DNA of 8,256 nt from Bacteroidota bacterium (GTDB taxonomy: Bacteria; Bacteroidota; Bacteroidia; Bacteroidales; UBA10428). Within the stretch, counting starts at the first letter, position 1. Every line of letters begins with the position of its first letter. Under the pieces are notes generated by a model. The model had not been told where the DNA came from, did not search any database, and saw only the letters and a list, made by a program, of their open reading frames with translations. The stretch covers positions 1 through 8,256 of the forward strand of contig JAHEEB010000137.1 in assembly GCA_024640925.1 (NCBI GenBank), written 5' to 3'. Shown piece after piece: positions 1 through 6,936 of the stretch. Made by a program: the position numbers and the translations under genes.

Positions 1-951
1 TATTTCATGTCCTTCTTTTTCCCATTCTGCTATCATTCTGGTACGTTCTTTCTCCTTTTCAGCCATTATTTTAGCATTCTCTTCCGAAATTTGTTCACTA
101 TATTGCTCATTTTCTTTCTGGTTTTTCAGCCTTTCCCTTTCCTGTTCAGCTGCAATTTTTTCATTCTCCCTGATGATTTCCTGTTGTTGTTTTTCTCCAG
201 CTTTATAGTTCTCCGCATTCAGACCCACTTCGTGATTTAATACCTTCTCATTATATTCATCAATTTCCTGGCTAAGTTTACTTTGTTGTTTTTCAAGTTT
301 TAACCTCTCCTTCTCCTCCAGCTCTCTGTATTTCTGATTTTGCTTAATTATTTCGTCGCTTTGCTTTACCAGTTCTTTTTTACGTAACTCTGCTTCTTTC
401 GATTTATCAGCAATTAGCTTCTCATTCTCTTGAATAATTTGTTTATGTATTTCCTGGTCTCTCTTTACGCGCTCTGCATATGGTCCGGCTTCAAGTGCCA
501 GTACTTTTTCATTGTATTCCTGAATTTCAGTACTTAATTTTTGTTGCTCCTTATCTAAATCAGCTTTTTTCTTTTCCTTTAATTGGGCTGTCTTCTCATT
601 TTCCTTAACTATCGATTCACTATACTCTATTCCTGCTTTCTTATCTATTTCCTTTTGTTTAGCCTGTTGTTTTCTTATTTCTTCATTCTCCTTTTGAATT
701 TCCTTACTTATCTCTTCACCCTTTTTAATTCCCTCACCATATGAACCCACCTCTAACGATAAAACCTGCAGGTTATGTTTATTTATTTCCTCACTTACCT
801 TTAAACCTTCTTTTTCTTGTTTTTCGCGTTTTTCAAGTTTCTCTTGTTCAATCTCCTCATTTTCTTTGGCTATATCAGCACTGATTTTTTCATTTTCCCT
901 GGCCAGGTTTTCTCTTCTCTGAGCAGCTTCGGCCAATATTTCTTCATTTTC
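1..951 (-). repeat. Eleven consecutive 29-residue (87-base) coding repeats in 87-residue triplets
   Basis: Within the coiled-coil gene a motif of the form [E/Y/Q/H]-N-x-[K/E/Q]-[I/V/L] recurs with no register slip. Its asparagine is at residues 175, 204, 233, 262, 291, 320, 349, 378, 407, 436 and 465, always 29 apart. Each unit usually closes with a helix end such as SEEINK, TEIQE, DEIIK or QEIDE. Every third unit (starting at residues 232, 319 and 406; bases 777-691, 516-430 and 255-169) belongs to a distinct class starting [H/Y]N and containing V-L...E-[V/A]-G and a later K. This gives a 261-base super-period. Two of the units (starts 174 and 435) carry a second E-N-E at offset 18, splitting 29 into 18+11. 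A looser copy of the motif occurs upstream at N121 and N150 (29 apart), then a 25-residue step to N175. Confidence 0.85.
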
Positions 952-1470
952 ACTCCGAATTCTTTCGCTTTCCTTTTCACTTTCAACAACTGCTATCTGT
1001 TGTTCTTCAAGGATTTTCTGATTTTCGCTAAGTATATATTCACTTTGTTTTTCTTTTTCTTTAAGTTCTTGTTCCTTCAACTTTTGCTGCATGGCAAGGG
1101 TGCGTTCATTCTCACGTTGCAACTGTTTGCTTTGTTTTTCAGCATCACGGGCCAATTGTTTATCTCGTTTAATATTAGTACGGTCCTCTTTTTTCTCCGC
1201 TCTTATGGCTGAGGATGCCCTCATATTATTGGCAATCTTTTTTCGTAAGGGTATTTGTACCCTATCTATGCTGTAATCGTAACGCTTTTGCTTTTTGACC
1301 TTATATTCGGCACGTTTCTGAGTTTCAAAAACCGGCCCAGGCTTTTTTTGTTGATATTGATTTGTATCTTTTGATTGGTTCTGTTGTTGGTTGGGATCCT
1401 GCGAATAGATAGCAGGTGTCGATGCAAAAAATAAAATGCAAACAATTAATATACAGCCAAGTCGGTTCAT
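1..1470 (-). CDS. Secreted long coiled-coil protein with 29-residue repeats (partial, C-terminus outside window)
   Basis: I read this frame by hand: it is open from the ATG at 1470 to the left edge (490 codons, no stop), so the protein is longer than shown. Residues 1-23 form a signal peptide (a short basic start, a hydrophobic core rich in I/L/V/C/F, then T-P-A-I-Y-S) with likely cleavage before Q24, so the product should be exported. Residues about 25-46 are Q/N-rich and probably disordered; 50-105 are strongly basic. From about residue 106 on the chain is nearly all E, K, Q, R, N, I and L, with almost no proline, which indicates a continuous alpha-helical rod. From residue 174 to the edge it is built of 29-residue units. 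No enzymatic or binding domain is visible and I do not recognise the family. A structural or envelope-spanning role is only inference. It lies 66 bases downstream of the phosphoesterase gene on the same strand and has its own promoter candidate. Apparent plus-strand ORFs here are F/L-rich mirror images of the K/E codons. Confidence 0.88.
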   Translation of the reverse strand, partial: MNRLGCILIVCILFFASTPAIYSQDPNQQQNQSKDTNQYQQKKPGPVFETQKRAEYKVKKQKRYDYSIDRVQIPLRKKIANNMRASSAIRAEKKEDRTNIKRDKQLARDAEKQSKQLQRENERTLAMQQKLKEQELKEKEKQSEYILSENQKILEEQQIAVVESEKESERIRSENEEILAEAAQRRENLARENEKISADIAKENEEIEQEKLEKREKQEKEGLKVSEEINKHNLQVLSLEVGSYGEGIKKGEEISKEIQKENEEIRKQQAKQKEIDKKAGIEYSESIVKENEKTAQLKEKKKADLDKEQQKLSTEIQEYNEKVLALEAGPYAERVKRDQEIHKQIIQENEKLIADKSKEAELRKKELVKQSDEIIKQNQKYRELEEKERLKLEKQQSKLSQEIDEYNEKVLNHEVGLNAENYKAGEKQQQEIIRENEKIAAEQERERLKNQKENEQYSEQISEENAKIMAEKEKERTRMIAEWEKEGHEI

Positions 1471-1504
1471 GAAGTAATATTTTGTAATATTTACGGGTAC
1501 TAAA

Positions 1505-1532
1505 CAAAAATAGTTGTACAAATTACTACAAA
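1505..1532 (-). promoter_or_regulatory. Candidate Bacteroidota-type promoter for the coiled-coil gene
   Basis: On the minus strand a TTTG (1532-1529) is followed after 16 bases by TATTTTTG (1512-1505), an exact match to the Bacteroidota -7 consensus TAnnTTTG. The 16-base spacer is at the short end of the usual range. Transcription would start near 1498, giving a leader of about 28 bases before the ATG at 1470. The spacer contains the perfect 8-base palindrome TTGTACAA (1514-1521), which might be an operator half or chance. The same -7 octamer occurs in both promoter copies before the transporter gene. Confidence 0.45.
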
Positions 1533-1536
1533 ATCC

Positions 1537-2781
1537 TCACTTTTTGACATTTAATTCGAACAAAGCTATTTCAGGTCTCATACCAACACGACCTGGAAAA
1601 CCTAAATAGCCAATGCCGACATTCACATATAATATTTGTCCTTTCTCCGAATATAACCCACTCCATCGGGGATACTTGTATTTAACAGGACTCCATTTCA
1701 TTCTCTTTAAATTAATACCAAATTGCATCCCATGTGTATGTCCTGACAGGGTAAGATCTACATTCGTTTTTCCTGACACTTCTTCATCCCAGTGTGAAGG
1801 ATCGTGCGACAAAAGAATTTTAAATGGAATATCTGTAATATCGGCTAATGCTTTTGATAAATCGCCATGTTGTGGAAATGGAGGTAATCCCCAGTTTTCA
1901 ATACCAGCAAGGCCAATTTTCGCTCCATCTATCTCGATTATAACCGACTGATTATCCAGAAGCTGGAAACCTATTTCTTTTTCAACATTACGAAGTTCTT
2001 CCAGGTTTTCCTTCTTTCCTTCCGGATCTCTCCATACCACATAATCTCCGTAATCGTGATTTCCGAGAATGGAGTAAACTCCATATTTGGCCTTCAGTTC
2101 CTGCAAAATGGGAATAAATTCATCTACCTCTGTGGCCAGATTATTAACTAAATCGCCTGTAAAAACAATAAGATCCGGATTCAGAGAATTTATTCTGTTC
2201 ACAGCTTCCTGAATACGCTCTGGTCGACGAAAATAACTACCGATATGCCAATCTGAAATCTGAACAATTTTAAATCCGTTAAACTGCTCGGGAAGATTGG
2301 AGAATTTTAATTGGATATGATTTACTTTGTAATGATATTTTCCGAATGCCATACCATACAATGTGAAAAAAAACAATAGAAAGGCCACAGCTGCCCCAAC
2401 ATACCTGAACCACTGATTTTGAAAGGTACTGCTTATCAGACTGTACTTCTTAAGAACAAAAACGACAACGGCAACAACATCATTACCAATAAGAAAGGTG
2501 GAAAATAAAATCTTGGGTGCATAGAAAAGTACTAGTAAACCTACAAAAGCATAAAAAGTCCGGTAATACATCTTCCCAGAAGCCATATGCGGAAGCTTAT
2601 ACATGATATAGAATGTCATGATAAACACAAAAATCGGGATCAACCAGTATATTAAATAAACCAATATACGAACTATACCACTCCAGGAAGAAGAGAAATT
2701 CTTCAGTCCCCGAAATGCATATAAATCAATTAATAATAGAAATATAAGGATAAATATAAAGAACTTAGAAGTGCTATGCAT
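1537..2781 (-). CDS. Membrane-anchored calcineurin-like metallophosphoesterase (YkuE-like)
   Basis: A 414-residue two-part protein. Residues 1-150 are membrane-embedded, with strong hydrophobic segments near 7-24, 37-61, 76-98, 101-110 (short) and 127-146. The rest is a complete calcineurin-fold phosphoesterase with all metal-ligand motifs: D177-x-H179 (in SDWHIGS), G209-D210 (TGDLVN), G240-N241-H242-D243 (GNHDYGD), H326 (LLSHDP) and G347-H348-T349-H350 (SGHTHGMQ). The D-W-H form replaces the commoner D-L-H, but both ligands are kept. This layout resembles the YkuE/'DUF-type' branch of membrane metallophosphoesterases. Members that have been studied need two metal ions and hydrolyse phosphodiesters or pyrophosphates, and some act on lipid-linked substrates. 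The substrate here cannot be read from sequence. The ATG at 2781 directly precedes the first hydrophobic segment and is preceded by an A-rich leader without a Shine-Dalgarno, typical for Bacteroidota. The stop is TGA at 1539-1537. The coiled-coil gene follows on the same strand. Confidence 0.9.
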   Translation of the reverse strand: MHSTSKFFIFILIFLLLIDLYAFRGLKNFSSSWSGIVRILVYLIYWLIPIFVFIMTFYIMYKLPHMASGKMYYRTFYAFVGLLVLFYAPKILFSTFLIGNDVVAVVVFVLKKYSLISSTFQNQWFRYVGAAVAFLLFFFTLYGMAFGKYHYKVNHIQLKFSNLPEQFNGFKIVQISDWHIGSYFRRPERIQEAVNRINSLNPDLIVFTGDLVNNLATEVDEFIPILQELKAKYGVYSILGNHDYGDYVVWRDPEGKKENLEELRNVEKEIGFQLLDNQSVIIEIDGAKIGLAGIENWGLPPFPQHGDLSKALADITDIPFKILLSHDPSHWDEEVSGKTNVDLTLSGHTHGMQFGINLKRMKWSPVKYKYPRWSGLYSEKGQILYVNVGIGYLGFPGRVGMRPEIALFELNVKK

Positions 2782-2861
2782 AATTTACTTTTTTGATATG
2801 ATTTGTACCTGTTTTAAGAGACTCCAATCAAACAGCTTTCTCGAAGTTAGTGATAATCCGG

Positions 2862-3093
2862 CTAATTTTCCAGCATAATAACAAGTCCGTGGATTTGTTT
2901 TTGAATGAGTTTTCCAATGACAACTGGCTTGGATTTTTCATCTGTAATATCCATCGGAAACGCGAATACACCGAGCTTCAATAGACTTCAATCTATTAAC
3001 TCTCTTTGCTCTATAGACAATATATCCCATTTTACTGAGCCCAGGAGATTTGCTAATTTCAGAGGAAGCACTTGTGATTATAACTTTGTTCAT
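2862..3093 (-). pseudogene. Degraded small ORF of about 77 codons (one frameshift, one in-frame TGA)
   Basis: An ATG at 3093 starts MNKVII. Shifting +1 after that codon gives a protein-like stretch (…QVLPLKLANLLGSVKWD… then …LSIEQRELID) that meets TGA near 2985. The same frame then continues as SLLKLGVFAFPMDI, then TDEKSKPVVIGKL, then IQKQIHGLVIMLEN, to TAG at 2864-2862. The composition (regular hydrophobic spacing, mixed charge) is much more protein-like than the unshifted frame, which ends at 2938 after 51 residues, or than the Ser/Phe-rich plus-strand ORF 2905-3153. The simplest reading is a small gene inactivated by a one-base insertion plus a nonsense mutation. I do not recognise the family. 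Alternatives are two unrelated micro-ORFs (one with ATG at 2954, 30 residues) or chance. It lies 80 bases upstream of the metallophosphoesterase on the same strand. Confidence 0.35.
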
Positions 3094-3141
3094 GTTTTAG
3101 AAGTGTTTTTTTTTGGTAACCAATTCATGCGAATATATAGT

Positions 3142-3162
3142 GTGATGGATTAAATCTATCAC
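3142..3162. repeat. 21-base near-perfect palindrome
   Basis: The arms GTGATGGATT and AATCTATCAC flank a single central A. Nine of ten positions are complementary and the tenth is G opposite T. As RNA it could fold as an 8-base-pair stem with a TTAAA loop, but no T-run follows on either strand, so it is a poor terminator. A protein-binding site or chance is equally possible. Confidence 0.4.
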
Positions 3163-3225
3163 CATAATCGGTAAAACGTCTAAAACTTCCGATGAAATAT
3201 CTCCTTCAACCGGTTTGTAATTGGT

Positions 3226-3302
3226 GAACAGTGAACAGTGATCGATGAACAGTGATCGGTGATCGGTGATCTGTGATCGATGAACAGTGATCTGAGATCG
3301 AT
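3226..3302. repeat. Heptamer tandem array (11 units of 7 bases), GATC-rich
   Basis: Eleven head-to-tail 7-base units run without a gap. In order they are GAACAGT twice, GATCGAT, GAACAGT, GATCGGT twice, GATCTGT, GATCGAT, GAACAGT, GATCTGA and GATCGAT. The unit fits GA[T/A]C[A/G/T][A/G][T/A]. The array carries eight GATC tetramers (starting 3240, 3254, 3261, 3268, 3275, 3289, 3296 and 3300). Because 7 is not a multiple of 3, any reading frame through it yields a seven-residue peptide repeat; the minus-strand ORF 3180-3389 is such an artefact. Arrays like this change copy number by slippage. The array ends 149 bases before the sensor start. Confidence 0.85.
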
Positions 3303-3451
3303 CAAATCGGTACTTAAAATCAGAATTATTAAAAATAATTTGAAGAGGAAATTAATAAAGTGATAGATTTGGTTAACTTTTGTTCTCATCTCACGTTAGA
3401 ATTTGTATGTTTTTCTGAATGGATTATTTCAAATAAAAAAGATCAATATTT

Positions 3452-6400
3452 ATGTTTTTTAGACAAACTTTATTTTATTTTTTAATACTATTCTTATTCA
3501 TTGAAAGACTAGCTGGAAATTCCGGGGACGGAACGCCATATATTACAAACATTAAATACATTGATAACCAACAAAACTTTGTCTGGAGCGTTGAACAAAC
3601 GTTCCAGGGCACCATACTAATTGCAGGAAAAACAGGACTTCTCGAGTTCGATTCGGAAAAGTGGACCTTCATTGATATTCCGGATGTGGCTCTTACTCTG
3701 AAAGCATCAAATCTTCATTCTGTAATATATATTGGCGGAAGAAATTATATAGGATATCTTTCTCAGAATCCGGAAGGACAATTAATCTTCAATTCCTTAC
3801 TTGCTGATAGTCTTCCACAAGGTAACTATAGCGAAATTGTTGAGACAGAAACCTGTGTTTATTTCTATAGTACCCATTCGATTATTTGTTTTGAAAAATC
3901 GACTAATTACCACAGAAAAACATGGACAGCGGGTAATAATTTATATTTAGGTTTGTTTTCAACAGGCACCTCTGTATACGTAAATGTTGTAAATGAAGGC
4001 TTATTTGAAATTAAATACACCAGTCTATCCAGAACAAATTCTAAAAACATACTGAATAAGTCTATTGTATTCTGTGCAAAATATTCTGATAACAAATCTC
4101 TAATTGGTACCGATAATGGAGATCTCTATCTTTTTGATCGGGTAAATTTTACTCCTTATTTAATTGATAACGATGAGTTTATAAGAACAGGGATTCTCTC
4201 TGATGGAGTTTTTACTGATGCAAATACATTAGTACTTTCTACCATAAATAATGGTGTACTAATGATCGACAAAATATCGGGCAAAACACGTGATATTATT
4301 AATTATGATGGTGGATTGCCCAATGATTTTATAATGGACTTATTTGTTGATGCCCACAATGGCCTATGGATGGCTCATTCTCTTGGATTAAGCAGAATAG
4401 ACACCCGGTTGCCCATGACCAATTTCAGCTCATATCCCGGACTTACAAGCAGTGTTTTAGCTGTTCATTATTGGAACAATCAACTTTATGCAGCTACATC
4501 AACCGGAGTCTGCATCCTGAAAACAATAAATCAATACACATCAAGGGAGATTATTAAACACCTGCCTGTGAAAAACAGTCCGGTTAAAAGAACTCAATCT
4601 GTTAATAAAAAAGAAGAGGAAATTAGTAATACTCCTGCTTCAAAACAGGAAATAGCGCAACCAGAAAAAGAGGAACAAGGTTCGAAGAAGAATAAAGGTA
4701 CAGGTTTTTTTAAAAAGATTTTTTCAAAAGGCGAATCGGAAGAAATCAAACAAGAACCATTGGAGCAAATTAACAAGACTGATTTTCAAATAACTGAACC
4801 TATTAAGATTGAAGAACCAACACCAAAATATAAACAGGTTAAGTATAATCAGTACATAATAAAATCAAAAGATTTTGGATTCATTCAACTCCCGCTCATT
4901 AATGAGCGGTGCAAGTTATTTATTCCCTTTGGAGAACAACTATTAGCTTTAACCGACGACAAGCTATTCTCCATCAACAGAACAAATGAAGTAAAAGAGA
5001 TCTTTAAATCAATACACATTTACACAGCACTAAAATCAAAATATCATTCCAATAATCTGTTTATAGTTACTGACGATGGTATTTACGAGGGATTTTTTAA
5101 TGGATCTGAATGGTCGTTTAAGTTATCCGTTGAAAGTAAAGGCAAATACAGCATGACAGATGTTATTGAAATAGATGGAGATCATCTGCTTATTGCTCAT
5201 GCCGACAAAATTATTTTTTATTCACAGAAAAACGATACTGCTTCCCAGGTTAATGTTTATAATCCATATTCTGAAAGAGTTGCTTTTAAAACAGCTAACG
5301 GAATAAACTATTTGCTCGTTGGTAACGCTATGTATGCCTTTCATTTCACGGGTAAAGAGAAAATATCATTAGAAAAAATTCATGGTACAAGTATAGTAAG
5401 TTCGTTTATAACCCAGGAAGATAATTTATGGATTAGAACGGAGAACAATACCTTCAAGTATTATGGAAAGGCAAAAATACCGGCAAAAATATATTCGTTT
5501 CTTAAGATATTTGAGAATGTAGTAGATATTCAGATTGATGACAAAGGAAATATATGGGTAGTAGATAATTTCGAATATATTTACCAGTTAAAAACAGCCG
5601 ACTTTGAACAATACACAATAGATGTTCGTGTCTTTATTAAAGAAATCAAAACACAATCAGGTAAATATGTTCCACTGGAAAATGCAAAGCTGAAATATTC
5701 GGAAAATGGCTTAACATTTACACTTGTTTCATCATCCTACCTGAAATTTAATTCAAATCAATATCAATATTTCATCGAAGGATTAATGGATAATTGGTCT
5801 GAGTGGAATGCCGAAAATATTATTTCTATTCCTTTTCTACCATCGGGTAACTATACCTTTAAAGTCAGGGCAAGAAACTTGTTCGGTGAAATTTCGAAAA
5901 TAGAAAGCTTCAAATTTAAAATTGTACCTCCATTCTGGCGTACGCCCTATTTCTATATCTTCTGTGTAATACTTTTAATAGCTGGCTTACATCTCCGACA
6001 GAGAATAAAATTGCGTAAACACAAGCTGGAAAATGAAATGCTACAGCAGAAAGTAAAAGAACGTACCATTGAGCTGGAACTGAAAAACAAAGCCATAACA
6101 GATAGTATTATTTATGCAGAGCGCATACAAAAAGGAATTCTTCCTGCTGATGAGTTGATTAGCTCCGGATTGAAAGATTATTTCGTATTATATAAACCAA
6201 AACATATTGTAAGCGGCGATTTTTACTGGTTGTCGCAAAAAGAAAACAGAACATATATTGTAGCTGCCGATTGCACCGGACATGGTGTACCTGGAGCCTT
6301 TATGAGCATGCTGGGAATTGCCTATCTGAACGAAATTTTGCGTATTTCATCTTCTGATATAACAGCTGCCGGAATATTGGAAGAACTGAGAGAAAGAATT

Positions 6401-6892
6401 TCCAGGCTTTTCTCACAGGAAACCTTTAAAACCAACGATGGTATTGATATAGCCCTTCTGATTATTGATTATTCCAAAAAAGAAATCCACTATTCCGGGG
6501 CATATAATCCTCTTTACCAGGTTACATCAAACAAAAACGAAGGAATAGACAAGGGAAAAGTTGAAGCTGTAAGCAACGGAAATATTTTGCTGGTCTATAA
6601 AGCAGACAGATTTCATGTTGGAAAAGTAACCAGAAATTTCAAAAATTTTACAAACCACATTATACCATACCAAAAAGACGACACATTTTACATTTTCTCT
6701 GATGGATATGTTGATCAGTTTGGAGGAGATGATGAAAGTAAGTTCAAATATGGTCCTTTTAAGAACCTGGTACTGGAAATTTCAGAGAAACCTATGAAAT
6801 TTCAGAAAGAAATGTTGATTACCCGAATGAAAGAGTGGAAAGGGAATAATGACCAAACCGATGATATTTTAATCTGGGGTTTGAAACTATGA
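3452..6892 (+). CDS. Transmembrane sensor phosphatase: propeller + Y_Y_Y + PP2C/SpoIIE domain
   Basis: A 1146-residue one-chain signalling protein. Residues 1-22 are a hydrophobic signal sequence. About 25-370 and 465-715 are beta-propeller of the two-component-regulator kind, opening with GTPYITNI and including Reg_prop-type blades such as D-x-x-N-G-L-W-M near 300-310 and D-D-K-G-N-I-W-V near 690-700. Residues about 373-462 are a charged insert. A Y_Y_Y domain spans about 752-823 (Y771, Y773, then W-S-E-W-N and Y-T-F-K-V-R-A-R-N). One membrane helix lies at about 831-850, followed by a cytoplasmic coiled coil (850-893). The catalytic domain (about 895-1146) has the PP2C/SpoIIE metal ligands D923 (SGDFYW), D940 (ADCTGHGVPGAF), D1084 (SDGYVDQ) and D1138 (TDDIL), so it should be active on phosphoserine/threonine. 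The expected role is to sense a periplasmic signal and dephosphorylate an anti-sigma-factor-antagonist type protein; signal and substrate are unknown. No histidine kinase domain is present. No partner gene is adjacent, and the next gene is convergent. Confidence 0.92.
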   Translation: MFFRQTLFYFLILFLFIERLAGNSGDGTPYITNIKYIDNQQNFVWSVEQTFQGTILIAGKTGLLEFDSEKWTFIDIPDVALTLKASNLHSVIYIGGRNYIGYLSQNPEGQLIFNSLLADSLPQGNYSEIVETETCVYFYSTHSIICFEKSTNYHRKTWTAGNNLYLGLFSTGTSVYVNVVNEGLFEIKYTSLSRTNSKNILNKSIVFCAKYSDNKSLIGTDNGDLYLFDRVNFTPYLIDNDEFIRTGILSDGVFTDANTLVLSTINNGVLMIDKISGKTRDIINYDGGLPNDFIMDLFVDAHNGLWMAHSLGLSRIDTRLPMTNFSSYPGLTSSVLAVHYWNNQLYAATSTGVCILKTINQYTSREIIKHLPVKNSPVKRTQSVNKKEEEISNTPASKQEIAQPEKEEQGSKKNKGTGFFKKIFSKGESEEIKQEPLEQINKTDFQITEPIKIEEPTPKYKQVKYNQYIIKSKDFGFIQLPLINERCKLFIPFGEQLLALTDDKLFSINRTNEVKEIFKSIHIYTALKSKYHSNNLFIVTDDGIYEGFFNGSEWSFKLSVESKGKYSMTDVIEIDGDHLLIAHADKIIFYSQKNDTASQVNVYNPYSERVAFKTANGINYLLVGNAMYAFHFTGKEKISLEKIHGTSIVSSFITQEDNLWIRTENNTFKYYGKAKIPAKIYSFLKIFENVVDIQIDDKGNIWVVDNFEYIYQLKTADFEQYTIDVRVFIKEIKTQSGKYVPLENAKLKYSENGLTFTLVSSSYLKFNSNQYQYFIEGLMDNWSEWNAENIISIPFLPSGNYTFKVRARNLFGEISKIESFKFKIVPPFWRTPYFYIFCVILLIAGLHLRQRIKLRKHKLENEMLQQKVKERTIELELKNKAITDSIIYAERIQKGILPADELISSGLKDYFVLYKPKHIVSGDFYWLSQKENRTYIVAADCTGHGVPGAFMSMLGIAYLNEILRISSSDITAAGILEELRERISRLFSQETFKTNDGIDIALLIIDYSKKEIHYSGAYNPLYQVTSNKNEGIDKGKVEAVSNGNILLVYKADRFHVGKVTRNFKNFTNHIIPYQKDDTFYIFSDGYVDQFGGDDESKFKYGPFKNLVLEISEKPMKFQKEMLITRMKEWKGNNDQTDDILIWGLKL

Positions 6893-6895
6893 TTA

Positions 6896-6916
6896 ATATT
6901 GAATAAATTACAATAT
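6896..6916. terminator. Weak AT-rich stem between convergent genes
   Basis: ATATTG (6896-6901) and CAATAT (6911-6916) can pair as six base pairs around a nine-base loop in the 44-base gap between the stops of the sensor gene (6892) and the DUF2809-type gene (6937). Only two pairs are G-C and no clean T-run follows, so it is at best a marginal bidirectional terminator. Confidence 0.2.
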
Positions 6917-6936
6917 GGACTTGGGAGAGGGAAGAC

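Larger units (their letters stand above)
2782..3451. other. 670-base intergenic region between divergent genes, no intact gene
   Basis: This lies between the divergent starts of the metallophosphoesterase and the sensor phosphatase. From left to right it holds a degraded minus-strand reading frame (2862-3093), a run of nine T (3106-3114), a 21-base near-palindrome (3142-3162) and an 11-unit heptamer array (3226-3302). The last 150 bases before 3452 are AT-rich and should contain the sensor promoter. The nearest matches to TAnnTTTG there (TAGAATTTG and TATGTTTT, about 3400-3414) are each imperfect, so I do not assign one. Confidence 0.6.

Noticed and set aside
7..1276. Plus-strand ORFs rich in Phe/Leu (7-240, 817-1212, 1091-1276)
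   Set aside because: They are antisense to the K/E/Q-rich coiled-coil gene; GAA/AAA/GAG codons read backwards give TTC/TTT/CTC, so long Phe/Leu frames arise by composition alone.
1325..1507. 60-residue minus-strand ORF overlapping the start of the coiled-coil gene
   Set aside because: It is out of frame with the signal peptide and helical protein starting at 1470, which continues for at least 490 codons.
2905..3153. 82-residue plus-strand ORF in the intergenic gap
   Set aside because: Ser/Phe-rich, runs through a nine-T homopolymer, and lies opposite a more protein-like degraded minus-strand frame.
3226..3302. Could the short repeats be a CRISPR array?
   Set aside because: The units are 7 bases, contiguous and without spacers, so this is a microsatellite.
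3180..3389. 69-residue minus-strand ORF with a heptapeptide repeat (DHRSPIT-like)
   Set aside because: The peptide repeat is a direct consequence of the 7-base DNA array, which gives a seven-residue period in any frame; no start context or conserved fold supports it.
3366..3415. Promoter for the sensor gene (TAGAATTTG or TATGTTTT)
   Set aside because: Each departs from TAnnTTTG (one extra base, or the wrong last base) and no TTTG sits at proper spacing; not firm enough to annotate.
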